DNA of 64,000 nucleotides from Xanthomonas hydrangeae (GCA_905142475.1 LR990730.1:2232001-2296000), one strand, 5' to 3'. Shown: positions 10,983 to 20,297, numbered from the stretch's first letter. Numbers and translations: made by a program. The notes: generated by a model from the letters alone, not told the origin.

Positions 10983-12757
10983 GCATTTTTTCCCGACATT
11001 TCTCTGCGCGCGGCCTGTTGCTGCTGGCCTTCGTGCTGGCACCGCCGGCGTGGTCTGCCGATGGCAGCAAACCTGCGGCGGCTGCGACCTCGCCGGTGGC
11101 GGCGCATCCGCCGGGCGCGGCGATTGCCAGCGGACACACCTTGGCCACCGATGCCGGCCTGCAGATCCTGCGCGAAGGCGGCAATGCCTTCGATGCGGCC
11201 ATCGCGGTGTCGTCCACGCTGGCGGTGGTCGAGCCGATCAGCTCGGGCCTGGGCGGCGGCGGTTTCTTCCTGCTGCACGATGCCAAGACCGGCAAGGACG
11301 TGATGCTGGACGCGCGCGAGACCGCGCCCGAGTCGGCCAGCGAGGCGCAGTTTCTCGACAAGAAAGGCGAGCTGGATCGCGACCGTTCGGTCAACGGCCC
11401 GTGGTCGGCCGGTATTCCCGGGCTGCCCGCAGCGCTGGTGGAATTGGCCTCCAAACACGGCCGGCTGCCGCTCAAGCAATCGCTGGCACCGTCGATCCGT
11501 ATCGCCACCGAGGGCTTCCCCGTGTACGCGCGCATGGCCAAGGGCTATGCCTCGCGGCGCGAAGTGATGGAGCGTTACCCCGGCACGCGCGAGGTGTATC
11601 TGCGCGGCGGCAAGCCCATTGCCGAAGGCGACATCTTCAAGCAGCCCGAGCTCGCACATACGTTGAAGCTGCTTGGCGACAAGGGCTTCGATGGCTTCTA
11701 CAAGGGCGAAACCGCCAAGAAACTGCTGGCTGGCGTCAAGCAGGCCGGTGGGCAGTGGAAGGCCGCCGAGCTGTCCGGATATCGGGTGAAGGAGCGCACG
11801 CCGATCCAGTTCGATTACCGCGGCTGGAAGATCACCACCGCGCCGCCGCCGTCCTCCGGCGGGATCGCACTCGCTGCGATGCTGCAGATTCTGGAAGGCT
11901 GGGATCTGGACAAGCTAGACGACGCGCACCGCACCCATCTGGTGGTGGAAGCGATGCGCCGCGCCTACCGCGACCGCACCTTCTTCCTGGGCGACCCGGA
12001 CTTTGTCGCCGTGCCGCAGCGCGTGCTGACTAGCAAGGATTACGCCCAAGGCCTGCGTGCCACGATCAACCCGGACAAGGCCACGCCCAGCGATCTGCTG
12101 TCGGGCAATCCCACCCCGCTGGAAGATGACGAGACCACGCACTTTTCCATCATCGATGGCGAAGGCAACCGCGTCGGCGCCACCCAGACCGTCAACCTGC
12201 TGTACGGCTCGGGGCTGATTCCCAAGGGCACCGGCGTGCTGCTCAACGACGAGATGGACGACTTCGCGCTCAAGCCGGGCACGCCCAATGCCTTCGGCGT
12301 GATGGGCTATGCCGCCAACGCACCCAAGCCGGGCAAACGCATGCTCAGCTCGATGACGCCGACCTTCATGGAATCGGCCGACAAGGTCGCGGTGATCGGC
12401 ACCCCGGGCGGCAGCCGCATCATCACCATGGTGCTGCTCGGCATCCTGGGCTACGACGCCGGCCTGGATGCGCAGCAGGTCAGTGCCTTGCCGCGCTATC
12501 ACCACCAGTGGCTGCCGGACGTGATCGAGGCCGAGAGCAACGCGTTCTCGCCGCAGACCGCCAAGGCGCTGCAGGCGATGGGCCACGCGCTCAAGCTGCC
12601 CGGCGACACCGCCGCCGCCGGCCGCGGTTCCAGCCACGTGTGGGGCAATCTGCAGACCGTGGAGTGGGACAAGCGCAGCAACGTGCTCAGCGGCGGCAGC
12701 GACCCGCGTAATCCGGTGGGCAAGGCGCAAGTGCAGCTGGCGACGCCGGCGCATTGA
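10979..12757 (+). CDS. ggt: Gamma-glutamyltranspeptidase (glutathione hydrolase)
   Basis: 592 residues, GTG start overlapping the ferredoxin stop. A signal peptide (to about residue 27, ...APPAWSA) sends it to the periplasm. The precursor self-cleaves before the nucleophilic Thr near residue 386 in 'DETTHFSIIDGEGNRVG'; the downstream 'GVLLNDEMDDFA' and 'KRMLSSMTPTF' are the usual gamma-glutamyl-binding motifs, and 'LGGGGFFLLHD' is typical of the large subunit. It hydrolyses or transfers the gamma-glutamyl group of glutathione and related compounds, letting cells use external glutathione. A stable hairpin follows the stop. Confidence 0.97.
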   Translation: MSIFSRHFSARGLLLLAFVLAPPAWSADGSKPAAAATSPVAAHPPGAAIASGHTLATDAGLQILREGGNAFDAAIAVSSTLAVVEPISSGLGGGGFFLLHDAKTGKDVMLDARETAPESASEAQFLDKKGELDRDRSVNGPWSAGIPGLPAALVELASKHGRLPLKQSLAPSIRIATEGFPVYARMAKGYASRREVMERYPGTREVYLRGGKPIAEGDIFKQPELAHTLKLLGDKGFDGFYKGETAKKLLAGVKQAGGQWKAAELSGYRVKERTPIQFDYRGWKITTAPPPSSGGIALAAMLQILEGWDLDKLDDAHRTHLVVEAMRRAYRDRTFFLGDPDFVAVPQRVLTSKDYAQGLRATINPDKATPSDLLSGNPTPLEDDETTHFSIIDGEGNRVGATQTVNLLYGSGLIPKGTGVLLNDEMDDFALKPGTPNAFGVMGYAANAPKPGKRMLSSMTPTFMESADKVAVIGTPGGSRIITMVLLGILGYDAGLDAQQVSALPRYHHQWLPDVIEAESNAFSPQTAKALQAMGHALKLPGDTAAAGRGSSHVWGNLQTVEWDKRSNVLSGGSDPRNPVGKAQVQLATPAH

Positions 12758-12821
12758 GTGCGGCCATGTCCTGTACTCGCATTGCGAAGGACGCAATACG
12801 CATGTCGGTGCCTGCAGAGTG

Positions 12822-12851
12822 GCGCAGGGTGGGCTACGGCCCACCCTGCGC
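12822..12851. terminator. 13-bp hairpin with UNCG-type loop between convergent genes
   Basis: Perfect arms GCGCAGGGTGGGC (12822-12834) and its complement (12839-12851) closed by the loop C(TACG)G, an extra-stable tetraloop when transcribed. It sits between ggt and the small exported protein gene, so it can end or protect both transcripts. No U-tract on either side. Confidence 0.7.
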
Positions 12852-12910
12852 TGCCCGCAACAGCTTGGTAGCGGCGCATGCGCCAACACTGGCGCGATCG
12901 CCGCATGCGA

Positions 12911-13390
12911 TCAGTTGAGCTTGAAGTAGGTTCCGTTGTGCTGTGCGTCGTAGCAGGTGGCGCCTTGCAGACGTTTGTCGTTGGTGTTGCCGGGTGACTG
13001 TGGATAGACATGGCACGCCAGATACGGAGCCGGGTTGCCGGTGAAACGGAGCGTGAAGTGTTGCTTGCCATCGGTCGCACTGGTGTGGACCCCGCCATTG
13101 GCCAGGATCGTGACCTCGCACGTGGCCTGCTGCGCGGTTTCGCACTGGTGCAATAGCGTCTGCAACGGTCCTGCGATGTTGGCGTACATGCCGGAGATCC
13201 AACTGTTGAGGGTCTGGTTGGCATTGGCGTTCCATTGCTTGGTCGCCAGCGCGGTCTGACTCAGGGTCAGCAGACCCATCGACAGCATTGCGGCGAGGCA
13301 TCTCCCCATGCGCGGACGCCGCCGCATGCTGCACGGCCTCGAGCCAGTGCGGGTGGAATGGGAGAGGCGTGTGATCGGCTGGGTAGTCAT
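12911..13390 (-). CDS. Small exported protein of unknown function
   Basis: 159 residues from the ATG at 13390, chosen because AAGGA lies 7 nt upstream. The N-terminus is basic (several Arg), then hydrophobic 'CLAAMLSMGLLTLSQTALA', a signal peptide with an A-L-A cleavage site. The mature part of about 105 residues has six cysteines, some in pairs that could form disulfides ('LLHQCETAQQATCEV', 'YLACHVYPQS', 'GATCYDAQHNGTYFKLN'). I recognise no family. It is divergent from the GH9 cellulase gene, with a 401-nt shared upstream region. Export and cysteine content suggest a periplasmic or secreted protein; the role is unknown. Confidence 0.7.
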   Translation of the reverse strand: MTTQPITRLSHSTRTGSRPCSMRRRPRMGRCLAAMLSMGLLTLSQTALATKQWNANANQTLNSWISGMYANIAGPLQTLLHQCETAQQATCEVTILANGGVHTSATDGKQHFTLRFTGNPAPYLACHVYPQSPGNTNDKRLQGATCYDAQHNGTYFKLN

Positions 13391-13791
13391 CTGTGATCCT
13401 TGGATGATGAGGAAGGCCATGCCCTGGCTACTCGGGATGGCGAGTGCGCGGCAGGTCGATGCGGTGCGGTGATACATGGCATCGCCGCACCGCCAAGGTA
13501 GGTCGATGCTGCTGGAAAGAATTGGCGGAAACGACGGCAATTGCCGGGCTTTCAACGTGAAGTCGCTGCCTGCGGTGCGCGGTTTGCAGTGTTTCCGCGA
13601 AAGGGCCGACCAACCCGGTGGAATTGCTGATATCGCACTGCGCGCATCGGCAGCCGGTCGCAGAATCGGAGCAGATCGCGGCCTGCACTGCGGTAGGGTG
13701 ATGGTGCATGGCTGGGCAACCGATGGCACGCCCCGGCCAATGTCGGCAAGGTGTGCTTGTCGCTGCTATGCAATGCCGCCACCATTGGGGC
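13391..13791. other. 401-nt divergent upstream region
   Basis: Between the small exported protein (minus) and the GH9 gene (plus). The minus-strand frame stays open through it, but that translation is Arg/Ser/Pro-rich without structure, so it is not treated as coding. I see no convincing Clp box or other named operator. Confidence 0.45.
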
Positions 13792-15534
13792 ATGAATCCT
13801 TTCCACGCCATCCCGACCGTCGTTCTCGCGCTTGCTTCTGCAGGCTGTTCCGCCCAGAGCGCGGATGATCCTTCCGTTGGCCGCATCCACGTCAATCAGC
13901 TCGGCTATCTACCCGGTTCGTCCAAGCTTGCTGTCGTCGGGTTGCCGCAAGACGCGGCAGCCGGCTCGGACCGCTTCACAGTCGAAGATGCGCAGGGCCG
14001 CCGCTTGCTGGAGGGCAAGCTGCAAGCCGCCGCGCCATGGTCGCCGGCCGGCCAGCAGGCACGGGTGGTGGATTTTTCCAGCGTACGCACGCCGGGTACG
14101 TATCGATTGAAGATCGACGGGCTGCCGGCGTCCGATCCATTCCCGATTGCAGCCGGCGCGTATCAGCCAGTGCTCGATGCATCGCTGAAAGCGTTCTATT
14201 TCAACCGCGCCAGCACTGCGCTGCCGGCGCAGTTCGCCGGGCGCTATGCGCGTGCGGCCGGGCACCCGGATACGCAGGTGCGGATCCACCTTTCCGCGGC
14301 ATCGGCCACGCGTCCGGCCGACAGCGTGATCAGTGCGCCCAAGGGCTGGTACGACGCCGGTGACTACAACAAGTACATCGTCAACTCCGGCATCAGTACC
14401 TACACCTTGCTGGCGGCCTACGAGCAGTATCCGGCGCTGTTCAAGGCACAGGCCCTGACCATCCCCGACGACGCGCCCGGCGTGCCCGGCATCCTGCAGG
14501 AGACCTGGTGGAATCTGGAGTGGATGCTGGCCATGCAGGACCCGGCCGATGGCGGCGTGTACCACAAGCTCACCGACAAGCAGTTCGATGGGTTGGTAAT
14601 GCCCGAGCAGGCCAAGCAACAACGCTATGTGGTGATGAAGGCCACTGCGGCCACACTGGATTTCGCTGCGGTGATGGCGGCGGCCAGCCGCGTCTATGCA
14701 CCGTTCGACAAGCAGTATCCCGGCGCGTCCGCGCGTATGTTGAAAGCCGCGCGCAGTGCCTGGGCGTGGGCGCAGCAGCATCCGGATGTGATCTATCGTC
14801 AGCCCGACGACGTGCGCACCGGCGGCTACGACGATGCGCAGGTGGGCGATGAATTCGCTTGGGCTGCGGCGGAGTTGTATGTGACCACGCGCGAGGATGG
14901 CTTCTACGATGCGATGATCGCGCGCAATGTGCCGGCCAGCGTGCCGGGCTGGAGCAATGTCGGCGGACTGGCGTGGATGTCGCTGGCCGAGCATCGCGAC
15001 CAGCTCACCCCGCATGCCGACCGTGCACGCATCGCGCGTGAGATCACCGGTCTGGCGCAGCGTCTTGCCGATGAATGGCAGTCCTCGCCATGGCGTCTGG
15101 CGATGACGGACACCGACTTCGTGTGGGGCAGCAATGCAGTCGTGCTCAACCGCGCGATGATGTTGATGCAGGGCTACCGGCTGACCCGGCAGCGGCCATT
15201 TCTGGATGCCGCGCAGTCGCAGCTGGATTACATCCTGGGGCGCAATCCGCTCGGGTTGTCGTTCGTTACCGGGGTAGGGTTGCGCAGCCCGCTGCATATC
15301 CACCATCGCCCTTCCGAAGCCGATGGTATCGATGCGCCGGTCCCGGGTTGGCTGGCCGGCGGCCCGCAACCGGGGCAGCAGGATGCCAAGGACTGCAAGG
15401 TGGCGTATCCCTCAAAACTGCCGGCGTTGTCGTATCTGGATAACGCCTGCAGTTATGCCAGCAATGAGGTGGCGATCAACTGGAATGCGCCACTGGTGTA
15501 TGTGAGTGCTGCGATTGAGGCGTCTACGCGGTAA
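13792..15534 (+). CDS. GH9 endoglucanase/cellulase, predicted lipoprotein
   Basis: 580 residues from the ATG at 13792; an earlier in-frame ATG at 13708 adds 28 residues without signal character. The N-terminus carries a lipobox (ALASAGC, Cys19). Residues of about 30-120 form the Ig-like CelD_N module ('IHVNQLGYLPGSSKLAVV', 'VRTPGTYRLKIDG'). The rest is the GH9 (alpha/alpha)6 barrel: 'KGWYDAGDYNKY' holds the catalytic base (Asp188/Asp191), 'RSPLHIHHRPS' the substrate-binding His, and 'NEVAINWNAPLVY' the acid Glu near 559. It cleaves beta-1,4-glucan. A lipid-anchored rather than freely secreted enzyme could trim cello-oligosaccharides at the outer membrane. Only a weak ribosome-binding site is seen. 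Confidence 0.93.
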   Translation: MNPFHAIPTVVLALASAGCSAQSADDPSVGRIHVNQLGYLPGSSKLAVVGLPQDAAAGSDRFTVEDAQGRRLLEGKLQAAAPWSPAGQQARVVDFSSVRTPGTYRLKIDGLPASDPFPIAAGAYQPVLDASLKAFYFNRASTALPAQFAGRYARAAGHPDTQVRIHLSAASATRPADSVISAPKGWYDAGDYNKYIVNSGISTYTLLAAYEQYPALFKAQALTIPDDAPGVPGILQETWWNLEWMLAMQDPADGGVYHKLTDKQFDGLVMPEQAKQQRYVVMKATAATLDFAAVMAAASRVYAPFDKQYPGASARMLKAARSAWAWAQQHPDVIYRQPDDVRTGGYDDAQVGDEFAWAAAELYVTTREDGFYDAMIARNVPASVPGWSNVGGLAWMSLAEHRDQLTPHADRARIAREITGLAQRLADEWQSSPWRLAMTDTDFVWGSNAVVLNRAMMLMQGYRLTRQRPFLDAAQSQLDYILGRNPLGLSFVTGVGLRSPLHIHHRPSEADGIDAPVPGWLAGGPQPGQQDAKDCKVAYPSKLPALSYLDNACSYASNEVAINWNAPLVYVSAAIEASTR

Positions 15535-15568
15535 GGCGGGGCGTCTTCAATGCGATGTCGCAGCGGTT

Positions 15569-15625
15569 CCTTCTCCCACCGGGAGAAGGTGGCGCGCAGC
15601 GCCGGATGAGGGTGCGCCTCAGGGG
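15569..15625. repeat. REP-like repeat, copy 2
   Basis: CCTTCTCCC (15569-15577), spacer ACC, GGGAGAAGG (15581-15589), then a conserved flank 'GGTGGCGCGCAGCGCCGGATGAGGGTG'-type stretch (15589-15615). Same family as copies near 25050 and 60660, where the flank appears in the opposite orientation. Confidence 0.75.
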
Positions 15626-15703
15626 AGCTACCAATGCCGGCAATGACAAACGCGTCGCCACGCGCCGTCAGAAGTGACTCACCGACTGCTTCGCTCGACG
15701 GAC

Positions 15704-15815
15704 CTTCACCCCAATCCCCGCTGCGCGCCCCGGCCCGCGCTTGCGGCGCGGGCGCTCCAAGGCACGCGCACCAATGGCGCGCAAGCGGTGCCTTCTCGCC
15801 CCGGGGGAGAGGGGC
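15704..15815. repeat. REP-like repeat, divergent copy 3
   Basis: Contains 'CTTCACCCCAATCCC' and 'CTTCTCGCCCCGGGGGAGAGGGGC' separated by GC-rich sequence with 'CTGCGCGCC'. It looks like a degraded inverted partner of the element at 15569-15625, together filling most of the gap between the GH9 gene and upp. Confidence 0.6.
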
Positions 15816-15821
15816 TTTAGC

Positions 15822-16454
15822 TCACTCCACCCGCGTACCAAAAATCCGGTCGCCTGCATCGCCCAGGCCGGGCAGGATGTAGCCCTTCTCGTTGAGGTGG
15901 TCGTCGATCGCGGCGGTGTAGACCTCCACGTCCGGGTGCACGGCTTCCAGTGCTTTCAGGCCTTCCGGTGCGGCGACCAGGAAGATGCCCTTGATGCGGC
16001 GTGCGCCGGCGCGCTTGAGCATGTCGATGGTGGCGATCAGGGTGCCGCCGGTGGCCAGCATCGGGTCCAGGATCAGGGCGTCGCGTTCTTCCAGGCGCCC
16101 GGTGAGGCGTTCGAAGTAGGGCACCGGCTGCAGGGTTTCTTCGTCGCGCTGCAGGCCGACCACGCTCACGCGCGCGGCCGGGATCAGCGCCAGCACGCCG
16201 GGCAGCATGCCCAAGCCTGCGCGCAGGATCGGCACCAGGGTGATTTTCGCGCCGGCAATCCGCTGCACGGTCACCGGGCCGGCCCAGCCGGGTTGCACGT
16301 GCGATTCGGTGTCCAGATTGGCGGTGGCCTCGTAAGCCAGCAACGTACCCAGCTCGGTGACCAGTTCGCGGAAGCCCTTGGTGCTCAAGGCGGCATCGCG
16401 CAGCAGACCGATCTTGTGTTGAACGAGGGGGTGGCGAACTTCGACGATTTTCAT
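15822..16454 (-). CDS. upp: Uracil phosphoribosyltransferase
   Basis: 210 residues from the ATG at 16454, giving the classic N-terminus '[20 protein letters not shown]'; longer in-frame starts add an Arg-rich non-homologous tail. The PRPP-binding loop is '[20 protein letters not shown]', and uracil-specific features include '[14 protein letters not shown]' and the C-terminal '[16 protein letters not shown]'. It converts uracil plus PRPP to UMP in pyrimidine salvage (cytoplasm). No strong Shine-Dalgarno is visible. It is divergent from the TonB receptor gene at 16606. Confidence 0.98.
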   Translation of the reverse strand: MKIVEVRHPLVQHKIGLLRDAALSTKGFRELVTELGTLLAYEATANLDTESHVQPGWAGPVTVQRIAGAKITLVPILRAGLGMLPGVLALIPAARVSVVGLQRDEETLQPVPYFERLTGRLEERDALILDPMLATGGTLIATIDMLKRAGARRIKGIFLVAAPEGLKALEAVHPDVEVYTAAIDDHLNEKGYILPGLGDAGDRIFGTRVE

Positions 16455-16542
16455 GGGCAGCGACGGGCGGGAGAGACCCACAGTGTGCCGCAGCCGGCGG
16501 CAGCGTCGCCACACATTGCGCGTGATCGCGCTTGCAGATGTC

Positions 16543-16560
16543 ATGTCAGTGAAACGTCGT
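16543..16560 (+). promoter_or_regulatory. weak candidate PHO box upstream of the phosphate-acquisition operon
   Basis: ATGTCAG-TGAA-ACGTCGT has the two-heptamer, 4-nt-spacer layout of a PhoB site (CTGTCAT-N4-CTGTCAT), but only 5 of 7 and 4 of 7 bases match. It lies 45-63 nt before the GTG start of the receptor gene. The gene content makes PhoB control plausible; the sequence match alone is weak. Confidence 0.25.
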
Positions 16561-16605
16561 AGACATAGTGTGCCCACCCATTCTTAACCAATTGGGGAAG
16601 CACCC

Positions 16606-19164
16606 GTGCTCAACAAGACTCCGCTCTGCCTGGCGATCACGCTGACGTTGGCTGCGGCCATGTGGAGCCCGCTGGCGCTGGCGGCCGAGGGTGCTGCTGC
16701 TGGCGGCGCAGCAGGCGCTGCGGCCATCGATCTGGAGCGGCTGGAAGTGCGCCCGCAAACGGAATCGCAGGTACGCGCGGTCGATCTCAAACGCAGTTCC
16801 GATGCCATCCAGGATGCGGTCGCGTCCGATGCGATGGGCCGCTACCCCGACAAGAATGTCGCAGAATCCTTGCAGCGCCTGCCTGGCGTCAGCGTGACGC
16901 GCGATCAGGGCGAAGGCCGCTTCGTGGTGATCCGCGGCCTGGATTCGGCGCTCAACAGCGTCACCATCGACGGCATGACCATGGGCACGCCGGAAGACGG
17001 CACCCGCTCGGCGCCGCTGGACGTGATTCCCTCCGATTCCACCGAGCGCCTCAAGGTGGTCAAGTCGCCAACGCCTGACATGCCCGGCGACTCCATCGGC
17101 GGCGCAATTCAAGTGGAGTCCACCTCCGCATTCGATCGCGATGGCCGCACCTTGCGCGGCTCGGTCGAAGGCAGCCACCAGTCGCTGTCGGGCAAGACCA
17201 GCCCGAAGGGCGCGTTCAACTACAGCGACATCTTCGATGGCACCTTCGGTGTGGCGGTGGGTGTGAACTACCAGGATCGCGAATTCGAATCCGACAATAC
17301 CGAAGTGGCCTACGACAGTTTCGATGGCGGTGCGGCCGACGATCTGTTCGCCGGCGAAGTGCAGCGCCGCAAATACTTCATCGAGCGCACCCGCATGGGC
17401 GCCAACCTCAATCTGGACTGGCGCCCGGACGAAGACAACCGCTATTACCTGCGCACCCTCTACAGCCGCTTCGACGACGCCGAAACGCGTCAGCGCACCA
17501 TCTTCGGCCTGGCCGATGGGCAGGTCAGCGCCAATGGCGATGGCACCTACAACGTGGCCGATCTGCCGGCCGATTCGATCTCCAAGCGCGTGCGCTATCG
17601 CACCAAGAAAGAAGACACCATGGCCTTGAGCGTGGGCGGTGAAAATCGCCTGAGCGCGGCCACCGTGGATTACAAGGTGGGCTACACCAAGACCACCGAG
17701 CGCGTGAACGATGAAATGGAAGCGCGCTTCAACTATGACGGCGACGATCTGTCGGCCACGGTCGATCAGAACAGCGGGATTCCGCGGTTGGGGTTCTCCG
17801 ACAACGGCTGGCAGAGCAACGACGACTTCGTGTTCGACCGCTTCGTGCTTGCGCCCAAACGGGTGGACGACAGCGAGCGCAGCGCGCAGGTCAACGTGCG
17901 CTTCGATGGCGAGCATGCCAGCCTGAAGATGGGTGTGCTCGGTCGTTGGCGCGAGCGCGATGTCAACGTGGACGAACGCGAGCTGCGTCGCGGCCCGGCG
18001 ATCGACTTGAGCGACTGGACCACCGCCGCGCCGGAACACCGTGGCGGCACCTTGGGCGAAAGCATCGGCTCGGATGGCATGCGCCGTTACTGGAACACCT
18101 CCGGCAATCTGTACAGCGCACGTCCGCAGGATGTGGGCGGCAATCAGCAGGTCTCGTTGCAGGACGACTACACCGCCACCGAAGATGTGTTTGCGACGTA
18201 CGCAATGGGCACCTGGGACATCGGGGCGCTGCGCATGATTGCCGGCGTGCGTGTGGAGAACACCCAGTTCAATGCCACCGGCAATCAGGTGGACGTGGCA
18301 GAAGACGGCCGCTCGGCCACGGTGACGCCACGCGAGGCGTCCAGCAGCTACACCAACGTGCTGCCGGGCCTGCACCTGCGCTACGACACCGGCAACGACT
18401 GGGTGCTGCGGTTTGCGGCCAACAAGACCTTGTCGCGCCCGTCGTTCGGCGATGTCTCGCCGCGCGTGAGCATCAATCGCGGCGATGAGGAAGTGAGCAT
18501 CGGCAATCCCGATCTCAATCCTTACCGTTCCACCAATCTGGATCTGTCGCTCGAGAAATACATCGGCAGCACCGGTCTGATCTCGTTGGGCGTGTTCAAC
18601 AAATCGATCGACGATTACATCGTGCAGACGATCAGCACCAACGATGCGGAATTCCCGGATTTGCAGGTCACGCGCTCGATCAATGGCGACACCGCAAAAG
18701 TACGCGGCGCCGAGTTCAACTGGCAGCAGACCCTGGACTTCCTGCCGGAAGGCTGGAATGGCCTGTTGGTCGGTGCCAGCGCCACCGTGCTGGACAGCGA
18801 TTTCGATCCCGGCCTGAGCGACCGCGCCGGTGAGGACTTCACCTTGCCGCGTTCGTCCAAGCGGATCTACAGCGGCCACCTGGGCTACGAAAAATACGGC
18901 TTCAGTGCGCGGGTTGCGGCGGTGTACCGCAGCGAGTACCTGGACACCATCGGCGAAAGCCGCGCGTACGATATCTATGTCGCCCCGCATACCCAGCTGG
19001 ATTTCAGCATGAACTACCAATTCAACCGCCACGTCAGCCTGTATCTGGAAGCGCAGAACCTGCTGGACGAACCGCTGGAGCTGTACCAGGGCGTGCCCTC
19101 GCGCACGCTGCAGAACGAAGAATACGGCCGCACCTATGCGCTCGGCCTGAAGGTGGCACTGTGA
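16606..19164 (+). CDS. TonB-dependent receptor (TonB-Xanth-Caul type)
   Basis: 852 residues, GTG start with GGGGAAG 6 nt upstream. Signal peptide to about residue 26 (MWSPLALA). The plug domain is clear: 'NVAESLQRLPGVSVTRDQGE', 'FVVIRGLDSALNSVTIDGM' and 'PGDSIGGAIQVES', a signature of the TonB-Xanth-Caul subfamily found in Xanthomonas and Caulobacter. The C-terminal barrel ends '...TYALGLKVAL'; a terminal Phe is lacking. It overlaps the next gene by 4 nt (GTGA), and that gene overlaps a phosphatase gene the same way. From this context the ligand may be phytate or another organic phosphate; that is inference. Confidence 0.93.
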   Translation: MLNKTPLCLAITLTLAAAMWSPLALAAEGAAAGGAAGAAAIDLERLEVRPQTESQVRAVDLKRSSDAIQDAVASDAMGRYPDKNVAESLQRLPGVSVTRDQGEGRFVVIRGLDSALNSVTIDGMTMGTPEDGTRSAPLDVIPSDSTERLKVVKSPTPDMPGDSIGGAIQVESTSAFDRDGRTLRGSVEGSHQSLSGKTSPKGAFNYSDIFDGTFGVAVGVNYQDREFESDNTEVAYDSFDGGAADDLFAGEVQRRKYFIERTRMGANLNLDWRPDEDNRYYLRTLYSRFDDAETRQRTIFGLADGQVSANGDGTYNVADLPADSISKRVRYRTKKEDTMALSVGGENRLSAATVDYKVGYTKTTERVNDEMEARFNYDGDDLSATVDQNSGIPRLGFSDNGWQSNDDFVFDRFVLAPKRVDDSERSAQVNVRFDGEHASLKMGVLGRWRERDVNVDERELRRGPAIDLSDWTTAAPEHRGGTLGESIGSDGMRRYWNTSGNLYSARPQDVGGNQQVSLQDDYTATEDVFATYAMGTWDIGALRMIAGVRVENTQFNATGNQVDVAEDGRSATVTPREASSSYTNVLPGLHLRYDTGNDWVLRFAANKTLSRPSFGDVSPRVSINRGDEEVSIGNPDLNPYRSTNLDLSLEKYIGSTGLISLGVFNKSIDDYIVQTISTNDAEFPDLQVTRSINGDTAKVRGAEFNWQQTLDFLPEGWNGLLVGASATVLDSDFDPGLSDRAGEDFTLPRSSKRIYSGHLGYEKYGFSARVAAVYRSEYLDTIGESRAYDIYVAPHTQLDFSMNYQFNRHVSLYLEAQNLLDEPLELYQGVPSRTLQNEEYGRTYALGLKVAL

Positions 19165-20297
19165 TCGCAACGCGCACGCGGCTCCATACCACGTTACTCC
19201 ACATCACACTGCTCGCTACCGCACTGGCGCTGACGGCTTGCGCCAGCGCACCGGTCGACCGCGAAGCCGACGAGGCGCTGCTGAAAGACCCCTTGCTCAG
19301 CGAGGCCAAGGTGGCGCACGAAGTGGTGCCGGAAGCTTTCATCACCACTTCCACGCCGTCCGACAATCTGGACTCACCCGCCAGCTGGAGTGCGCCCGAT
19401 GGCAGCCGCTGGCTGATCGCCACTGCCAAGGCCACGCATGCGTTGGTGGTATTCGATGGCGACAACGGCAAGCGCCTGCGCGTGGTCGGCGGCAAGGGCA
19501 AGGCCCTGGGCAAGCTGGATCGCCCGAACGGGATCTCGGTGGTCGACGATCTGCTGTTCGTGGTCGAGCGCGACAACCGCCGCGTGCAGGTGTTCTCGCT
19601 GCCGGACTTCAAGCCGTTGATCGCCTTCGGCCAGGACGAACTGCGCGAGCCCTATGGCCTGTGGGTGCGCAAGCACGACGGCGGCTACGAGGTGGTGGTC
19701 AGCGACAACTACATGTCGCCGGCCAACAAGGATCTGCCGCCGCCGGTGGCCGACCTCGGTCAGCGCTTCCGGCGTTATCAATTGAACAATGCAGGGCAGG
19801 GCTGGCAATCGCGCCTGACCCAGAGCTTTGGCGATACCACCGAAGCGGGTGCGGTGCGGATTGCCGAATCGGTGTTCGGCGATGAAGCCAATGCGCGCTT
19901 GATGATTGCCGAAGAAGACGTGGCCGTGGGCACGCAGCTACGCGAGTACGGCATGGACGGGCGTTATCGCGGGCGCAATGTCGGCACCGGCCTGTTCAAG
20001 GCGCAGGCCGAGGGCATGACCTTGCTGGCGTGCAGCGATGGCAGCGGTTACTGGATCGCCACCGATCAGTTCAAGGACCGCAGCGTGTTCCAGGTGTTCG
20101 ATCGCCAGAGTCTGGCGCATGTGGGTGCATTCGCCGGCCGGGTGACCGCCAATACCGACGGCGTGTGGCTGGATCAACGCGGCGATGCGCGCTTCCCCGG
20201 TGGCGTGTTCTATGCCTTGCATGACGACCAGGCGGTGGCGGCATTCGACTGGCGTGATATCGCACGCACGCTGCGTTTGAAAGAGTGCGCGCTGTGA
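19161..20297 (+). CDS. Beta-propeller phytase-like lipoprotein
   Basis: 378 residues, GTG start overlapping the receptor stop. Lipobox LALTAC with Cys27. The rest resembles beta-propeller phytase: 'SDNLDSPASW...WLIATAKATHALVVFD' (blade 1), 'GLWVRKHDGGYEVVVSDNYMS', 'RLMIAEEDVAVGTQLREY', 'QAEGMTLLACSDGSGYWIATDQ' and 'NTDGVWLDQ', matching in order the calcium-binding blades of Bacillus PhyC-type enzymes. These remove phosphates from myo-inositol hexakisphosphate (phytate), the main phosphorus store of seeds. Tethered to the outer membrane beside a receptor, it would process phytate at the cell surface or in the periplasm. A related non-phytase propeller cannot be fully excluded. Confidence 0.8.
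   Translation: MIATRTRLHTTLLHITLLATALALTACASAPVDREADEALLKDPLLSEAKVAHEVVPEAFITTSTPSDNLDSPASWSAPDGSRWLIATAKATHALVVFDGDNGKRLRVVGGKGKALGKLDRPNGISVVDDLLFVVERDNRRVQVFSLPDFKPLIAFGQDELREPYGLWVRKHDGGYEVVVSDNYMSPANKDLPPPVADLGQRFRRYQLNNAGQGWQSRLTQSFGDTTEAGAVRIAESVFGDEANARLMIAEEDVAVGTQLREYGMDGRYRGRNVGTGLFKAQAEGMTLLACSDGSGYWIATDQFKDRSVFQVFDRQSLAHVGAFAGRVTANTDGVWLDQRGDARFPGGVFYALHDDQAVAAFDWRDIARTLRLKECAL

Noticed and set aside
13391-13729. N-terminal extension of the small exported protein to a 272-residue product
   Set aside because: The added residues are Arg/Ser/Pro-rich and would bury the signal peptide inside the protein; the AAGGA site fits the start at 13390.
16546-19170. 874-codon minus-strand open frame over the TonB receptor
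   Set aside because: Antisense shadow with repetitive Ala/His/Val composition; the receptor on the plus strand has all family motifs.
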